From CBDCGW01 sp964430745 (GTDB lineage Bacteria; Acidobacteriota; UBA890), in assembly GCA_964430745.1 (NCBI GenBank), contig CAYSHI010000397.1, positions 1-14,105 on the forward strand: a DNA stretch of 14,105 nt, given 5' to 3'. The stretch's first letter is position 1. Each line of letters opens with the position of its first letter. The notes under the pieces are model-generated. The model was not told the DNA's origin. It was given only the letters and a program-made list of their open reading frames with translations, and made no database searches. A program made the position numbers and the translations under genes. Shown here piece after piece: positions 1-7,172 of this stretch.

Positions 1-143
1 GGGACCGATGCAGAGGGCGCGCGTAGGGCAGCGATGCCCTTGTCGCGTGTACTGCGCGCCATGAGAATCCGGCGAAGCCGCTCCCTTTCCCCGCGCACCT
101 CACGCGAAAGGGTATCGCTGCCCCTAGCGTGCCCGCCTAGCAC
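1..143 (-). CDS. Possible N-terminal fragment of a minus-strand protein, running off the left edge
   Basis: An open minus-strand frame can start at a GTG at 143 preceded by GGGAG about five bases upstream, and stays open to the window edge (about 47 codons). The predicted peptide is short, charged and arginine-rich (for example SREVRGERERLRRILMAR) and I do not recognise it. Codon choice (AGG, CTA, ACA) differs from the clear genes nearby, which argues against it. An ATG at 62 is an alternative start. A plus-strand frame is also open here and is equally unrecognisable. Treat this as a weak candidate only; the stretch may be non-coding. Confidence 0.2.
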   Translation of the reverse strand, partial: MLGGHARGSDTLSREVRGERERLRRILMARSTRDKGIAALRAPSASV

Positions 144-193
144 CCAGGCTCCCGTCTACACAGACCCGGCCGCCCGAACCAAACCACCGAGCA

Positions 194-215
194 CCCCGTC
201 GCCCTTTCGACGAGG
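194..215 (-). terminator. Hairpin just beyond the second stop of the S9 peptidase frame
   Basis: On the minus strand the arms CCTCGTCG and CGACGGGG pair over 8 bp (one G-U) around a 6-nt loop. It lies about 10 nt past the TGA at 224-226 that ends the readthrough frame of the peptidase gene, not right after the first TGA at 299. There is no clean U-tract, so intrinsic termination is uncertain. Its placement fits a gene that originally ended at 224. Confidence 0.35.
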
Positions 216-298
216 CCCTGAAATCAGCGCCGCCCCTGAGGTCTCGTCTCGTGTTGTTCTTCTTTGACGTATTGATCGAACCACTCGAGGAACCGTGC

Positions 299-2809
299 TC
301 ACATGTCGAGCTTGTTCTCCATCGCCCGGGGCGTGTGCGACTCGAAGGGGTACATGAAGAGCACCGCGGTCTTGCCGAGGCCCGTGAGCGCCTGAATCAT
401 GCGCTCCGACTGCATCGGCCAGGTGCCGGAGTTGTTGTCGACGGCGCCGTGGTACATGAGCAGCGGAGCATCGATCTGATCGGCGGAGAAGAACGGGGCG
501 ATCTCCTGGTAGATATGCGGCGCCTCCCAGACGCTGCGGCTCTCGGACTGGAAGCCGCCGGGCGTGAGGCTGCGATTGTAGGCGCCGTCGCCGGCGATGC
601 CGGCTTTGAAGAAGGGCGCGTGGGCGAGGATGTTGGCGGTGGTGAAAGCGCCATAGCTGTGCCCCCCGTGGCCGATGCGCTCGATGTCGACGTAACCGAG
701 CTTATCAACGGCGAGGATGGCCGCGTACATCGAGTCGCGCATGTCGGCGATGAAGCGATCGTTGTACGGCTCGCCGATGATGGGAATGTCCGGATACACG
801 AGCGCGTAGCCCTGCGTCAGCCAGATGTCGGACCAACGCAGGAAGCTCATGTGGGTGAAGACGTTGTGGTTGCGCGCGCGAATGGCGCCTCGTTCGTACG
901 CCTCGACGCTGGTGTATTCGCGCGGGTAGGTCCAGAACACAGCCGGCACGCGCTCGCCGTCGCGATAACCGACCGGTAGAGAGATCCTCCCCTGCACGTT
1001 CAAGCCGTCCCGACGGGTGAACTCGAAATCGACACGGCGCGCCGCCGTGACCGCGGGAAACGGATCGACGTTGTCGGTGAGATTCTCGGCGTAGCCGGCC
1101 TCCGAACCCGGGGCCGCCTCGGGGCGTAGCCACAGGAAACTGTCGGGAAAGTCGGTCTTGGATTCGCGCGAGACGATCATTCGCCCGAGATCGTCGTCGA
1201 GGGGGGTCAACGGCTGATCGAAACTGTCCCTCGAACCCTCGAAGAGGCGCTCGACGGCTCCGTCCGAAAGCGCCACGCGGTCGATGAAAGGCCGCGGGCG
1301 GAAGTCCTCCGAGAGGCCATCTCCCTCGAGGTACACGGCAGTGGAACCGCTCGACAAGAAAGCATGCTGCAGGCCGTTCGTGGTGCGCCGCGTCCACAGA
1401 CTTCCCGGCAACTCGGTGAGATCGTCGCCGTCGTAGAAGTCGACCAGCATGTGAGCGTCCGGACGATCGGCCGCGAGATCGAAGTGAACGATGCCGCGAC
1501 GCCCGTCACGGGTGGCGGTGGCGAACGCGTGGTCGCCTTCGAGAGAAAAGACATGGCCGCTGAGGGCATCGTCGCTCTCGGCGACGACTACCGCGTCCTC
1601 GAGAGCGAAGGGCGCCGGCAGGAGCATGATGCGATCTTTGCGGGCCGGCGCCTCCTCGCCGGCGGTCTCGCCCTCCCCACTTCCGCGCTCAGGATCGGCG
1701 CCGCCGCGGGGCTCGCGCCACAGATAGCTCAGCCCGCCGCCGTCGACACGCCACGTCACCTCACGCGGATCATTGCCACCGCCGGCGCCTCTGCCGCCGC
1801 CCTCGCGCAACGGCCGGTCAATGAGCGTGTTCACGATGCTGCCCGTGCGCGCATCGACGATCTGCGTCTTCTGGGGAAAGCCGTTGTACCCGGTGAGGTA
1901 CGAGAGCGGCTCTTCGATCTTCGCCGTCAGCAGATGATCGCCCGAAGGGCTCAGCGAGATCAATGTGTAGATGGCCGGCTCGCCGATCCACCGCGGCTCC
2001 CGACCCGGGGCCAGCTCGGCGATGCGACTGCGCGTGTAGTGGACGAACAGCGCCTTGTCGTGCTCGGTACGAAGGAGGTTTTGAGTCGTGCGTGCCGGCA
2101 AGGGCTCGTCGCGGGTCCTCCGGATCATCGGGCTCGTCGGTATCGGGTTGCGCTCGGGCTCGGGACCGCGATCGCCAGGAACCAATAGCGTGATGATGTT
2201 GCCGTCGGGCGTCCATTGCAGCATGCGAGACGGCGTGTTGGCGTCTGCCTGCGAGCGCGTGGCGATCGTGGCCATGACACGGGCGTCGCTGAGCGGCGAC
2301 GCGACGCCGCCGGCGGCGTCCGCCGTCCACACCTGGGTGCCTTCCGGCAAGTGGGCGAGGAAGGCGATGCGGGCACCGTCCGGCGACCAGGTGACGTCCG
2401 AGATGAAGATGTCGTCGGGCAGGTCGATGTCGCGGAACGCGCGACCGGAGAGCGAGTAGACACGAAGGCCATGGATGCCGAAGGTGTCCAGATGCCACAG
2501 TCGATCGGTGCGCGGTCGGATCTCCAGCGTCGCCAGCCGGTACGTGGGCTCGGACATGCGCTCGAGCGTGGAGAGCTCGGTCACTCGCGGAACGATGAAG
2601 TGGTCCCCGTCGGGGCTCATGTTGTCGAGCGTCGCGTAGTTCTTGTCGGTTCCGAGGATCTGCTGTACCTCCGGGGAGGGCAGCATGTAACTGTCGGCGT
2701 CACGGATCCCGGAGGGGCTCTGCCCGCGGGCCTCGAGCGGCACTCCGCTGAACGCGATCGTTATTCCCACGACGAAGGACAGCACCAGCAAGCGTTTGAA
2801 GAACCCCAC
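299..2809 (-). CDS. Secreted S9D-type glutamyl endopeptidase (prolyl oligopeptidase fold), C-terminus cut by a TGA
   Basis: Serine peptidase with an N-terminal propeller-like region and a C-terminal alpha/beta hydrolase domain, 836 residues. I chose the GTG at 2809 because GGGAGG lies just upstream and the protein then begins with a signal peptide (MGFFKRLLVLSFVVG, cleavage near residue 28). Visible catalytic residues: Ser718 in GGHSYGAF, Asp791 in GAVDNNSG, His825 in FESHTPR. The motifs IPIIGEPYNDR, AYNRSLTPGGFQ and WEAPHIY resemble the plant chloroplast glutamyl endopeptidase type (MEROPS S9D), so cleavage after Glu is the likely activity, acting outside the cytoplasm. Oddity: after LDM the frame meets TGA (299-301) and then continues with ARFLEWFDQYVKEEQ to a second TGA at 224-226, which is the expected C-terminal helix. 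The gene stands alone, divergent from the ABC genes. Family assignment is strong, exact specificity is inferred. Confidence 0.9.
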   Translation of the reverse strand: MGFFKRLLVLSFVVGITIAFSGVPLEARGQSPSGIRDADSYMLPSPEVQQILGTDKNYATLDNMSPDGDHFIVPRVTELSTLERMSEPTYRLATLEIRPRTDRLWHLDTFGIHGLRVYSLSGRAFRDIDLPDDIFISDVTWSPDGARIAFLAHLPEGTQVWTADAAGGVASPLSDARVMATIATRSQADANTPSRMLQWTPDGNIITLLVPGDRGPEPERNPIPTSPMIRRTRDEPLPARTTQNLLRTEHDKALFVHYTRSRIAELAPGREPRWIGEPAIYTLISLSPSGDHLLTAKIEEPLSYLTGYNGFPQKTQIVDARTGSIVNTLIDRPLREGGGRGAGGGNDPREVTWRVDGGGLSYLWREPRGGADPERGSGEGETAGEEAPARKDRIMLLPAPFALEDAVVVAESDDALSGHVFSLEGDHAFATATRDGRRGIVHFDLAADRPDAHMLVDFYDGDDLTELPGSLWTRRTTNGLQHAFLSSGSTAVYLEGDGLSEDFRPRPFIDRVALSDGAVERLFEGSRDSFDQPLTPLDDDLGRMIVSRESKTDFPDSFLWLRPEAAPGSEAGYAENLTDNVDPFPAVTAARRVDFEFTRRDGLNVQGRISLPVGYRDGERVPAVFWTYPREYTSVEAYERGAIRARNHNVFTHMSFLRWSDIWLTQGYALVYPDIPIIGEPYNDRFIADMRDSMYAAILAVDKLGYVDIERIGHGGHSYGAFTTANILAHAPFFKAGIAGDGAYNRSLTPGGFQSESRSVWEAPHIYQEIAPFFSADQIDAPLLMYHGAVDNNSGTWPMQSERMIQALTGLGKTAVLFMYPFESHTPRAMENKLDM

Positions 2810-2872
2810 GACACCCTCCCGAGCACAAGCAAAAAAAAGAACACGACCATCGGATCGGTTGCGGTCGCTGAC

Positions 2873-2901
2873 ATTGAACGGCCCGCCGGCGAGGTTTACA
2901 A
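2873..2901 (-). promoter_or_regulatory. Candidate sigma70-like promoter of the S9 peptidase gene
   Basis: Minus strand reads TTGTAA (2901-2896), a 17-bp spacer, then TTCAAT (2878-2873), about 60 bp before the GTG at 2809. Both boxes are imperfect. The leader between box and start contains a run of eight T followed by the SD. Found by eye only. Confidence 0.3.
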
Positions 2902-2940
2902 GCGCCCGCTCGCTCTCACCTCCAAACCGCTGACCGCTCC

Positions 2941-2963
2941 GTTGGGCCGCTAGTGCGCCCAAC
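2941..2963. repeat. Perfect 7-bp inverted repeat upstream of the ABC genes
   Basis: GTTGGGC (2941-2947) and GCCCAAC (2957-2963) form a perfect dyad with a 9-bp centre. It ends 16 bp before the TAGAAT box of the ABC gene, that is, over the -35 region, and lies between the divergent transcription units. An operator for a dimeric regulator is a reasonable reading, though a chance dyad cannot be excluded. Confidence 0.45.
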
Positions 2964-2979
2964 TGACGGCTCGAGCGGG

Positions 2980-2985
2980 TAGAAT
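2980..2985 (+). promoter_or_regulatory. -10 box implying a leaderless ABC transcript
   Basis: TAGAAT sits 8 bp before the ATG at 2994 and no SD is visible in between (CCGCCCCC). A start site about 7 nt past the box would place the 5' end within one or two bases of the ATG, so the mRNA would be leaderless or nearly so. No convincing -35 box is visible. Confidence 0.4.
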
Positions 2986-2993
2986 CCGCCCCC

Positions 2994-3731
2994 ATGATCG
3001 AGATCGACGAGCTCGTCAAGACGTACGAGGGCTTCACCGCCGTCGACAACCTCTCCCTGCGCGTCGCCGAAGGCGAGATCCTCGGCCTCGTGGGGCCGAA
3101 CGGCGCCGGCAAGACGTCGACGCTGCGTTGCCTGGCCGGGATCATCCCCATGAAATCCGGCCGCATACGCATCTGCGGGCACGACATCGTCGACGACGGC
3201 ATCGAGGCTCGGCGCCGGCTCGCCTTCGTGCCCGACGAGCCCCATCTCTTCGATCACCTCACGACCTGGGACCACATGACTCTTTTCGCCCGCATTTACG
3301 GCGTCGCCGATGCGGAGGAGCGGGCGCGGCGCCTGCTCGAGGAAAATGACCTCGGCGAGCAACATCAGGCGTTTCCCGGCGAGCTGTCTCGTGGCATGAA
3401 ACAGAAGCTGATCATCTCCTGCTCGCTGTTGCACGAGCCCCGGGCGCTGATCTTCGATGAGCCGCTGACGGGTCTCGACCCCGGCTCCATGCGACGCACC
3501 AAGCGAACCATCGTCAAGACTGCCGCCGGCGGAGCTTCGGTGATCGTCTCCTCGCACATGCTCCATCTCGTCGAAGAAGTTTGCGATCGCATCCTGATCG
3601 TGCAGCACGGGAAGAAGATCCTCGAGGGAACGCTCGAGGAGATCCGCGCAGGGGTGCCGGACTTGTCGGGAGATGCCGACCTCGAGGAGATCTTCCTGAA
3701 GGCCACCGGTCAGGACGACGAGGCCCGGTAG
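2994..3731 (+). CDS. ABC transporter ATP-binding protein
   Basis: Cytoplasmic nucleotide-binding subunit, 245 residues, normal length for an ABC-2/exporter ATPase. Motifs in order: Walker A GPNGAGKT (34-41), Q-loop replaced by VPDEP around 79-83, signature LSRGMKQ (131-137, variant of LSGGQ), Walker B ALIFDEP (151-157) with catalytic Glu156, D-loop GLD (160-162), H-loop His188 in SSHM. The start ATG follows the TAGAAT box directly. The next gene begins 32 bp downstream and encodes a multi-span membrane protein, so the two form one exporter. Substrate cannot be read from the sequence. Confidence 0.95.
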   Translation: MIEIDELVKTYEGFTAVDNLSLRVAEGEILGLVGPNGAGKTSTLRCLAGIIPMKSGRIRICGHDIVDDGIEARRRLAFVPDEPHLFDHLTTWDHMTLFARIYGVADAEERARRLLEENDLGEQHQAFPGELSRGMKQKLIISCSLLHEPRALIFDEPLTGLDPGSMRRTKRTIVKTAAGGASVIVSSHMLHLVEEVCDRILIVQHGKKILEGTLEEIRAGVPDLSGDADLEEIFLKATGQDDEAR

Positions 3732-3763
3732 GCGGTGGAGACCCCGGCCCGGAGCATTCGCCG

Positions 3764-5671
3764 ATGAACAGCGGACTGGTGTACCTGATGGTGCGCTCGG
3801 TACGAGGCCGCATCATCCGGACGATTCGTCTTTTCAAGCAGCCCAAGTATCTGGTCGGTGTGCTCGGTTTCGTGCTCTGGATGGCCGTGTGGGTGGGCGG
3901 CCCCCTGTTCTTCGACAACGACGGCGGCGAGGTCACCGTCGAGTTCGCCGATGCCGAGCTGCTCTTCGAGCTCATGGGCGATACCCTGCCCGCGCTGCAG
4001 CTCGCGGTGGCCGCCGTGCTGGCGCTCATCGTGAGCCTCTGGTGGCTGGTCCCGTGGAGCCGCGTCGCGCTCAACCTGACCGAGGCCGAGATTCACATGC
4101 TGACGCCGATGCCGGTGAAACGCCGTCATCTGATCCAGTACGCGACGCTCAAAAGTCAGCCGGGGATTCTCTTCGGCTGCGGCATCATGACGCTGTTTCT
4201 CGGCAGCGGCGGCCCCCTTTCCCGCGCCGTCTGGTTCCTGGCTTTCTGGGTGGTGCTGACGCTATGGGATCTGCACTCCAAAGCGCGGGCCCTATGGCTC
4301 GCGCGGCAAAGAGAGCTGCCACCGGCGCGAGCGTGGCGCAACCGCCTGCTGTTGACCGGCGCCATCGTCATCTACTGGATCGCGCTGGGAATCGCCATCA
4401 GTAGCTTGATAACCGAGCTCATGACCGTGCGCCTGCAGCCGGAGCAAGAGGTGCTCGATTTCGAGCAGTCGCTCGAATTCATCCGCCTGACGGTCGCGAC
4501 CTACGGACCGCGGCTGCAATCGGAGGCTCTCGGTTGGTTGCTGCTGCCCTTTCGCTGGGTCACCGCGCCCCTCTTCGTCATGGCGCCGGGCGCGGGAACC
4601 GTGCTCAAGCTGACCGGCGTCGTGATGACGGTGGTGTTGTTGCTGGTGCACAACGAATGGGTGGTTCGTTCGCGAGCGAAGTTCGAAGAAGCCGCGCTCG
4701 CTCATGCCCGGCGCGAGTCCAGCAAGAAGGGCCCCGGGGCTCGTTACTGGAAAACCTCGTCGCGCAGTCGCCGGCGCGTTTCGTTTTCTCTGTCGCCTGT
4801 CGGCCCGCCCGAGCTCGCCATCCTGTGGAAGAACGCGATGATGGTTACGCGTTTCCGTTACACGACCCTGTTGCTGTTCGGCCTGGCGGCGATCGGCGTG
4901 GCCGTAGCCATCCCCGTGGTCTTCCCGGCTTTCGAACCGGCACCATTCATCATCATTTCCATCGGCTTCATGACCATGGCGCTGGCTCCGCTGACGGGGG
5001 CACAAAGCTACCGCAACGATCTGCGCGCCGACTTGCTGCGTGTGGAGACGATCCGGCCGTGGCCGATCGAGGGATGGAAGCTCTTCGCCGCGGAATGCGC
5101 CGCTCCGGCGGTCTTCGCCGCCTTCACGGCGTTGTTCGGCGCGGCACTGGTACTGGCGATGGACCTGTTGATGACGCTCCAGAAGACCGTCTCCGCAGCC
5201 GTTCGCGATACTGACCTACGCGTACTTCCGGAGACCGTCGCTGCCGGTCTCGGCGTCCCGCGGCCGCTGCTGCTGCCGCTCGTGATCCTCGCGGTCATAC
5301 CTTTGATCATCGCGTTGACCTGCCTCTCGACGACGCTGCAAAACCTGCTGGTGTTGTTGTTTCCGGGCTGGGTGCAACTCGGCGGTGGCAAACAGCAGGG
5401 GGCGGCGGCCTTCGGACAGAACATGATCATGTTCTTCGGCCTCGGCTTGGCCGGTTTGCTTTGCCTGCTGCCCGCGGCGCTGCTCATCGCAGCGATCATC
5501 GCCGCTCAGACGTTGCTGTTCGGCATACCGCTGGTGGCGTGGGAGTTCCCGGTATTCGGTATCATTGCCGCAACGCCCGTCATGGCGGCGGTGGCCCTCA
5601 TCGTGCGCGCCGGTGGACGCGTCTGGGACAACCTCGATCCATCGCGCGAGATCCTCGAGGGATCCGCCTGA
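3764..5671 (+). CDS. ABC exporter membrane subunit, large polytopic protein
   Basis: 635-residue inner-membrane protein. The ATG at 3764 has GGAG nine bases upstream and follows the ATPase stop by 32 bp. Hydrophobic segments suited to membrane helices occur near residues 31-50, 77-98, 154-170, 195-216, 282-298, 366-388, 393-412, 445-470, 500-522, 555-582 and 588-615. Between them lie a polar loop (about 217-250) and a very basic cytoplasmic stretch (about 301-340, KKGPGARYWKTSSRSRRR). The repeated pattern of one helix bundle before and one after the basic loop suggests two halves. It resembles the large 'putative ABC exporter' permeases paired with a lone ATPase rather than the classical 6-helix ABC-2 permease. 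Cargo unknown. Family naming is from memory of the architecture, not a search. Confidence 0.85.
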   Translation: MNSGLVYLMVRSVRGRIIRTIRLFKQPKYLVGVLGFVLWMAVWVGGPLFFDNDGGEVTVEFADAELLFELMGDTLPALQLAVAAVLALIVSLWWLVPWSRVALNLTEAEIHMLTPMPVKRRHLIQYATLKSQPGILFGCGIMTLFLGSGGPLSRAVWFLAFWVVLTLWDLHSKARALWLARQRELPPARAWRNRLLLTGAIVIYWIALGIAISSLITELMTVRLQPEQEVLDFEQSLEFIRLTVATYGPRLQSEALGWLLLPFRWVTAPLFVMAPGAGTVLKLTGVVMTVVLLLVHNEWVVRSRAKFEEAALAHARRESSKKGPGARYWKTSSRSRRRVSFSLSPVGPPELAILWKNAMMVTRFRYTTLLLFGLAAIGVAVAIPVVFPAFEPAPFIIISIGFMTMALAPLTGAQSYRNDLRADLLRVETIRPWPIEGWKLFAAECAAPAVFAAFTALFGAALVLAMDLLMTLQKTVSAAVRDTDLRVLPETVAAGLGVPRPLLLPLVILAVIPLIIALTCLSTTLQNLLVLLFPGWVQLGGGKQQGAAAFGQNMIMFFGLGLAGLLCLLPAALLIAAIIAAQTLLFGIPLVAWEFPVFGIIAATPVMAAVALIVRAGGRVWDNLDPSREILEGSA

Positions 5672-5690
5672 TCTCGGCCAATGGTTCATC

Positions 5691-6383
5691 ATGCGTAAGC
5701 TGGTCCTATTCGACATCGACGGCACGCTCCTGAGCACGGACGGCGCCGCCGCCCGGGCGTTCCTGGATGCTCTGGTGGAGGTCTACGGCACCGCCGGGCC
5801 GGTCGGAGAGGTCTCATTCGCCGGCAAGACAGACCCGCAGATCGCCCACGAGCTGATGGCGCGCGCCGGACTCGAGCGCAGCGAGATCGAGCGCGGTCTG
5901 GAAGGCCTCTGGAGGCACTACGTCGCCAACCTCGACGAAGAGCTGGGACGCACACCGGTGCGTGTCTACCCGGGCGTGGAGGCCTCCGTGCTGCGCGTCG
6001 AGAGCCACGCGGACACCGCCGTTCTCGGCCTCCTGACGGGAAACATCGAACCCGGAGCACGGCGCAAGCTCGATGCCTCCGGTATCGGCTTCGACCGCTT
6101 TCGCACCGGTGTCTTCGGATCCGACAGCGAGCACCGCAACGAGCTGCCCGCTATCGCCGCGCAGCGGGCCGAGGAGCTTACGGGAAAACGCTACGAGGGC
6201 GACGCCGTGGTGGTCGTCGGTGATACGCCGGCGGATATCGCCTGCGGTGTTGCTTACGGCGCCCGCACCATTGCGGTGGCCACGGGGACGTTCTCCCGCG
6301 ACGAGTTGGCAGCGCACGATCCCGACGTTCTTTTCGACTCGCTCGAAGATACCGACGCGGTCTGGCACGCGATCACCGACTGA
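5691..6383 (+). CDS. HAD-superfamily phosphatase (phosphoglycolate phosphatase-like)
   Basis: 230-residue cytoplasmic hydrolase of the haloacid dehalogenase superfamily. Motif I is DIDGTLL with nucleophile Asp8 and acid/base Asp10; motif II is LLTGN with Thr116; motif IV is GDTPADI with Asp178 and Asp182 for Mg binding. An alpha-helical cap lies between motif I and II (about residues 15-90). The FGSDSEHRNELP segment and C-terminal ATGTFSRDEL are typical of the phosphoglycolate phosphatase-like branch. The true substrate cannot be deduced. It begins 19 bp after the permease stop with no clear SD, so it is probably read from the same transcript. An overlapping ATG at 5681 is out of frame. Confidence 0.93.
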   Translation: MRKLVLFDIDGTLLSTDGAAARAFLDALVEVYGTAGPVGEVSFAGKTDPQIAHELMARAGLERSEIERGLEGLWRHYVANLDEELGRTPVRVYPGVEASVLRVESHADTAVLGLLTGNIEPGARRKLDASGIGFDRFRTGVFGSDSEHRNELPAIAAQRAEELTGKRYEGDAVVVVGDTPADIACGVAYGARTIAVATGTFSRDELAAHDPDVLFDSLEDTDAVWHAITD

Positions 6384-6445
6384 AAGCGGCGAACAAATCG
6401 CACCCTTTTTGCCCTTGCCCCGCGAGCGGCAGGCTGCACACAATC

Positions 6446-6462
6446 GTGAATATGCCATTCAC
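6446..6462. repeat. Short dyad upstream of the beta-barrel gene
   Basis: GTGAAT and ATTCAC form a perfect 6-bp inverted repeat around ATGCC, 12 bp before the ATG at 6475. The loop contains the ATG of an 8-codon reading frame whose TGA overlaps the beta-barrel start codon. It could be an operator or an mRNA hairpin; equally it could be chance. Confidence 0.3.
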
Positions 6463-6474
6463 AGGGACCTGTCC

Positions 6475-7119
6475 ATGAAGCTCCTGCGCCTGTCCGTTTT
6501 CGTTCTCGTTTTCGCCGGCGCCGCTTCGATCGCCGCCGCCCAGACGGCCGACAACCTGCCGCGCGGCAACATCAGCGGCTTCGCTACCTTCGCCGCCTCG
6601 GTTTCCGACGGCCTCGACGGCGGAAACGGCTTCGGCGTCTCGGGCGCCTACTTCTTCTCGCGACTCATCGGTGTGGAGGGCGGCTGGAGACGGCAGACGT
6701 TCGACGTGCTCAGCACCGAGGAGAACTCGCTTTCCGGCGGTGATCTCACCGCCAACGTGATCACGGCAGGGGTAGTCGTGCGAATGGCTACCGGGCGGGT
6801 ACAGCCGTACGCCGTCGGCGGGCTCGCCTTCTACATCAACGACTATTCCATCGATCCGGCCGCGGAGGAGGCGCTGGCGGCGTTCAACTTCTTGGTTGCC
6901 GAGAGCATCGACAGCGTCGTCGGTTTCAACGTCGGCGGCGGCGTCGACTTCCAGGCCTCGGGGAGAGTGGGGGTCTTCGTCGAGGGAAGGTTCATCGCCG
7001 CAACCGCTGACACGGCAGGCTCCCTCACCGACCTCGCGACGCAGATCACTGCCCAGACACCGGGCGAGCAACAGATGAATGTCTTCGCCGTCAGCGGCGG
7101 AATCCGGATTCTCTTCTGA
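6475..7119 (+). CDS. Outer-membrane beta-barrel protein with signal peptide
   Basis: 214 residues. A Sec signal peptide is evident (MKLLRLSVFVLVFAGAASIA, cleavage after AAA at about residue 22). The mature part alternates hydrophobic and polar residues in strands rich in Gly and aromatic residues (GFGVSGAYFFSRLIGVEGGWRR, split over two strands; VQPYAVGGLAFYIND; VGFNVGGGVDFQ; VGVFVEGRFI) and ends in Phe (GGIRILF), the usual BAM recognition pattern. The size fits an 8-strand OmpA/OprF-like barrel without a peptidoglycan-binding domain. AGGGA lies eight bases before the ATG. Function beyond membrane location is unknown. The subtilase gene starts 50 bp after its stop. Confidence 0.85.
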   Translation: MKLLRLSVFVLVFAGAASIAAAQTADNLPRGNISGFATFAASVSDGLDGGNGFGVSGAYFFSRLIGVEGGWRRQTFDVLSTEENSLSGGDLTANVITAGVVVRMATGRVQPYAVGGLAFYINDYSIDPAAEEALAAFNFLVAESIDSVVGFNVGGGVDFQASGRVGVFVEGRFIAATADTAGSLTDLATQITAQTPGEQQMNVFAVSGGIRILF

Positions 7120-7156
7120 TCATGCCGGAAAACGGAACACCGAGAGCCAGCGAAAC

Positions 7157-7172
7157 GGGAGGACGTAACGTG
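7157..7172 (+). promoter_or_regulatory. Strong SD that fixes the subtilase start at GTG 7170
   Basis: GGGAGGA (7157-7163) followed by six bases and GTG (7170-7172). An in-frame ATG at 7122, two bases after the previous stop, would add 16 polar residues before the signal peptide and has no SD, so the GTG is preferred. Confidence 0.75.

Noticed and set aside
299..301. TGA as a selenocysteine codon
   Set aside because: The position is in a C-terminal helix away from the active site, where Trp, Leu or Arg would fit, and no selenocysteine function is known in S9 peptidases. I saw no obvious SECIS-type hairpin, although this was not computed.
251..979. Plus-strand 242-codon open frame opposite the S9 peptidase
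   Set aside because: It is antisense to the catalytic domain of a clear peptidase and shows no family motif.
2810..3202. N-terminal extension of the S9 peptidase frame to an ATG at 3202
   Set aside because: It would overlap the ABC ATPase gene and put 131 low-complexity residues before a good signal peptide; the GTG at 2809 has an SD.
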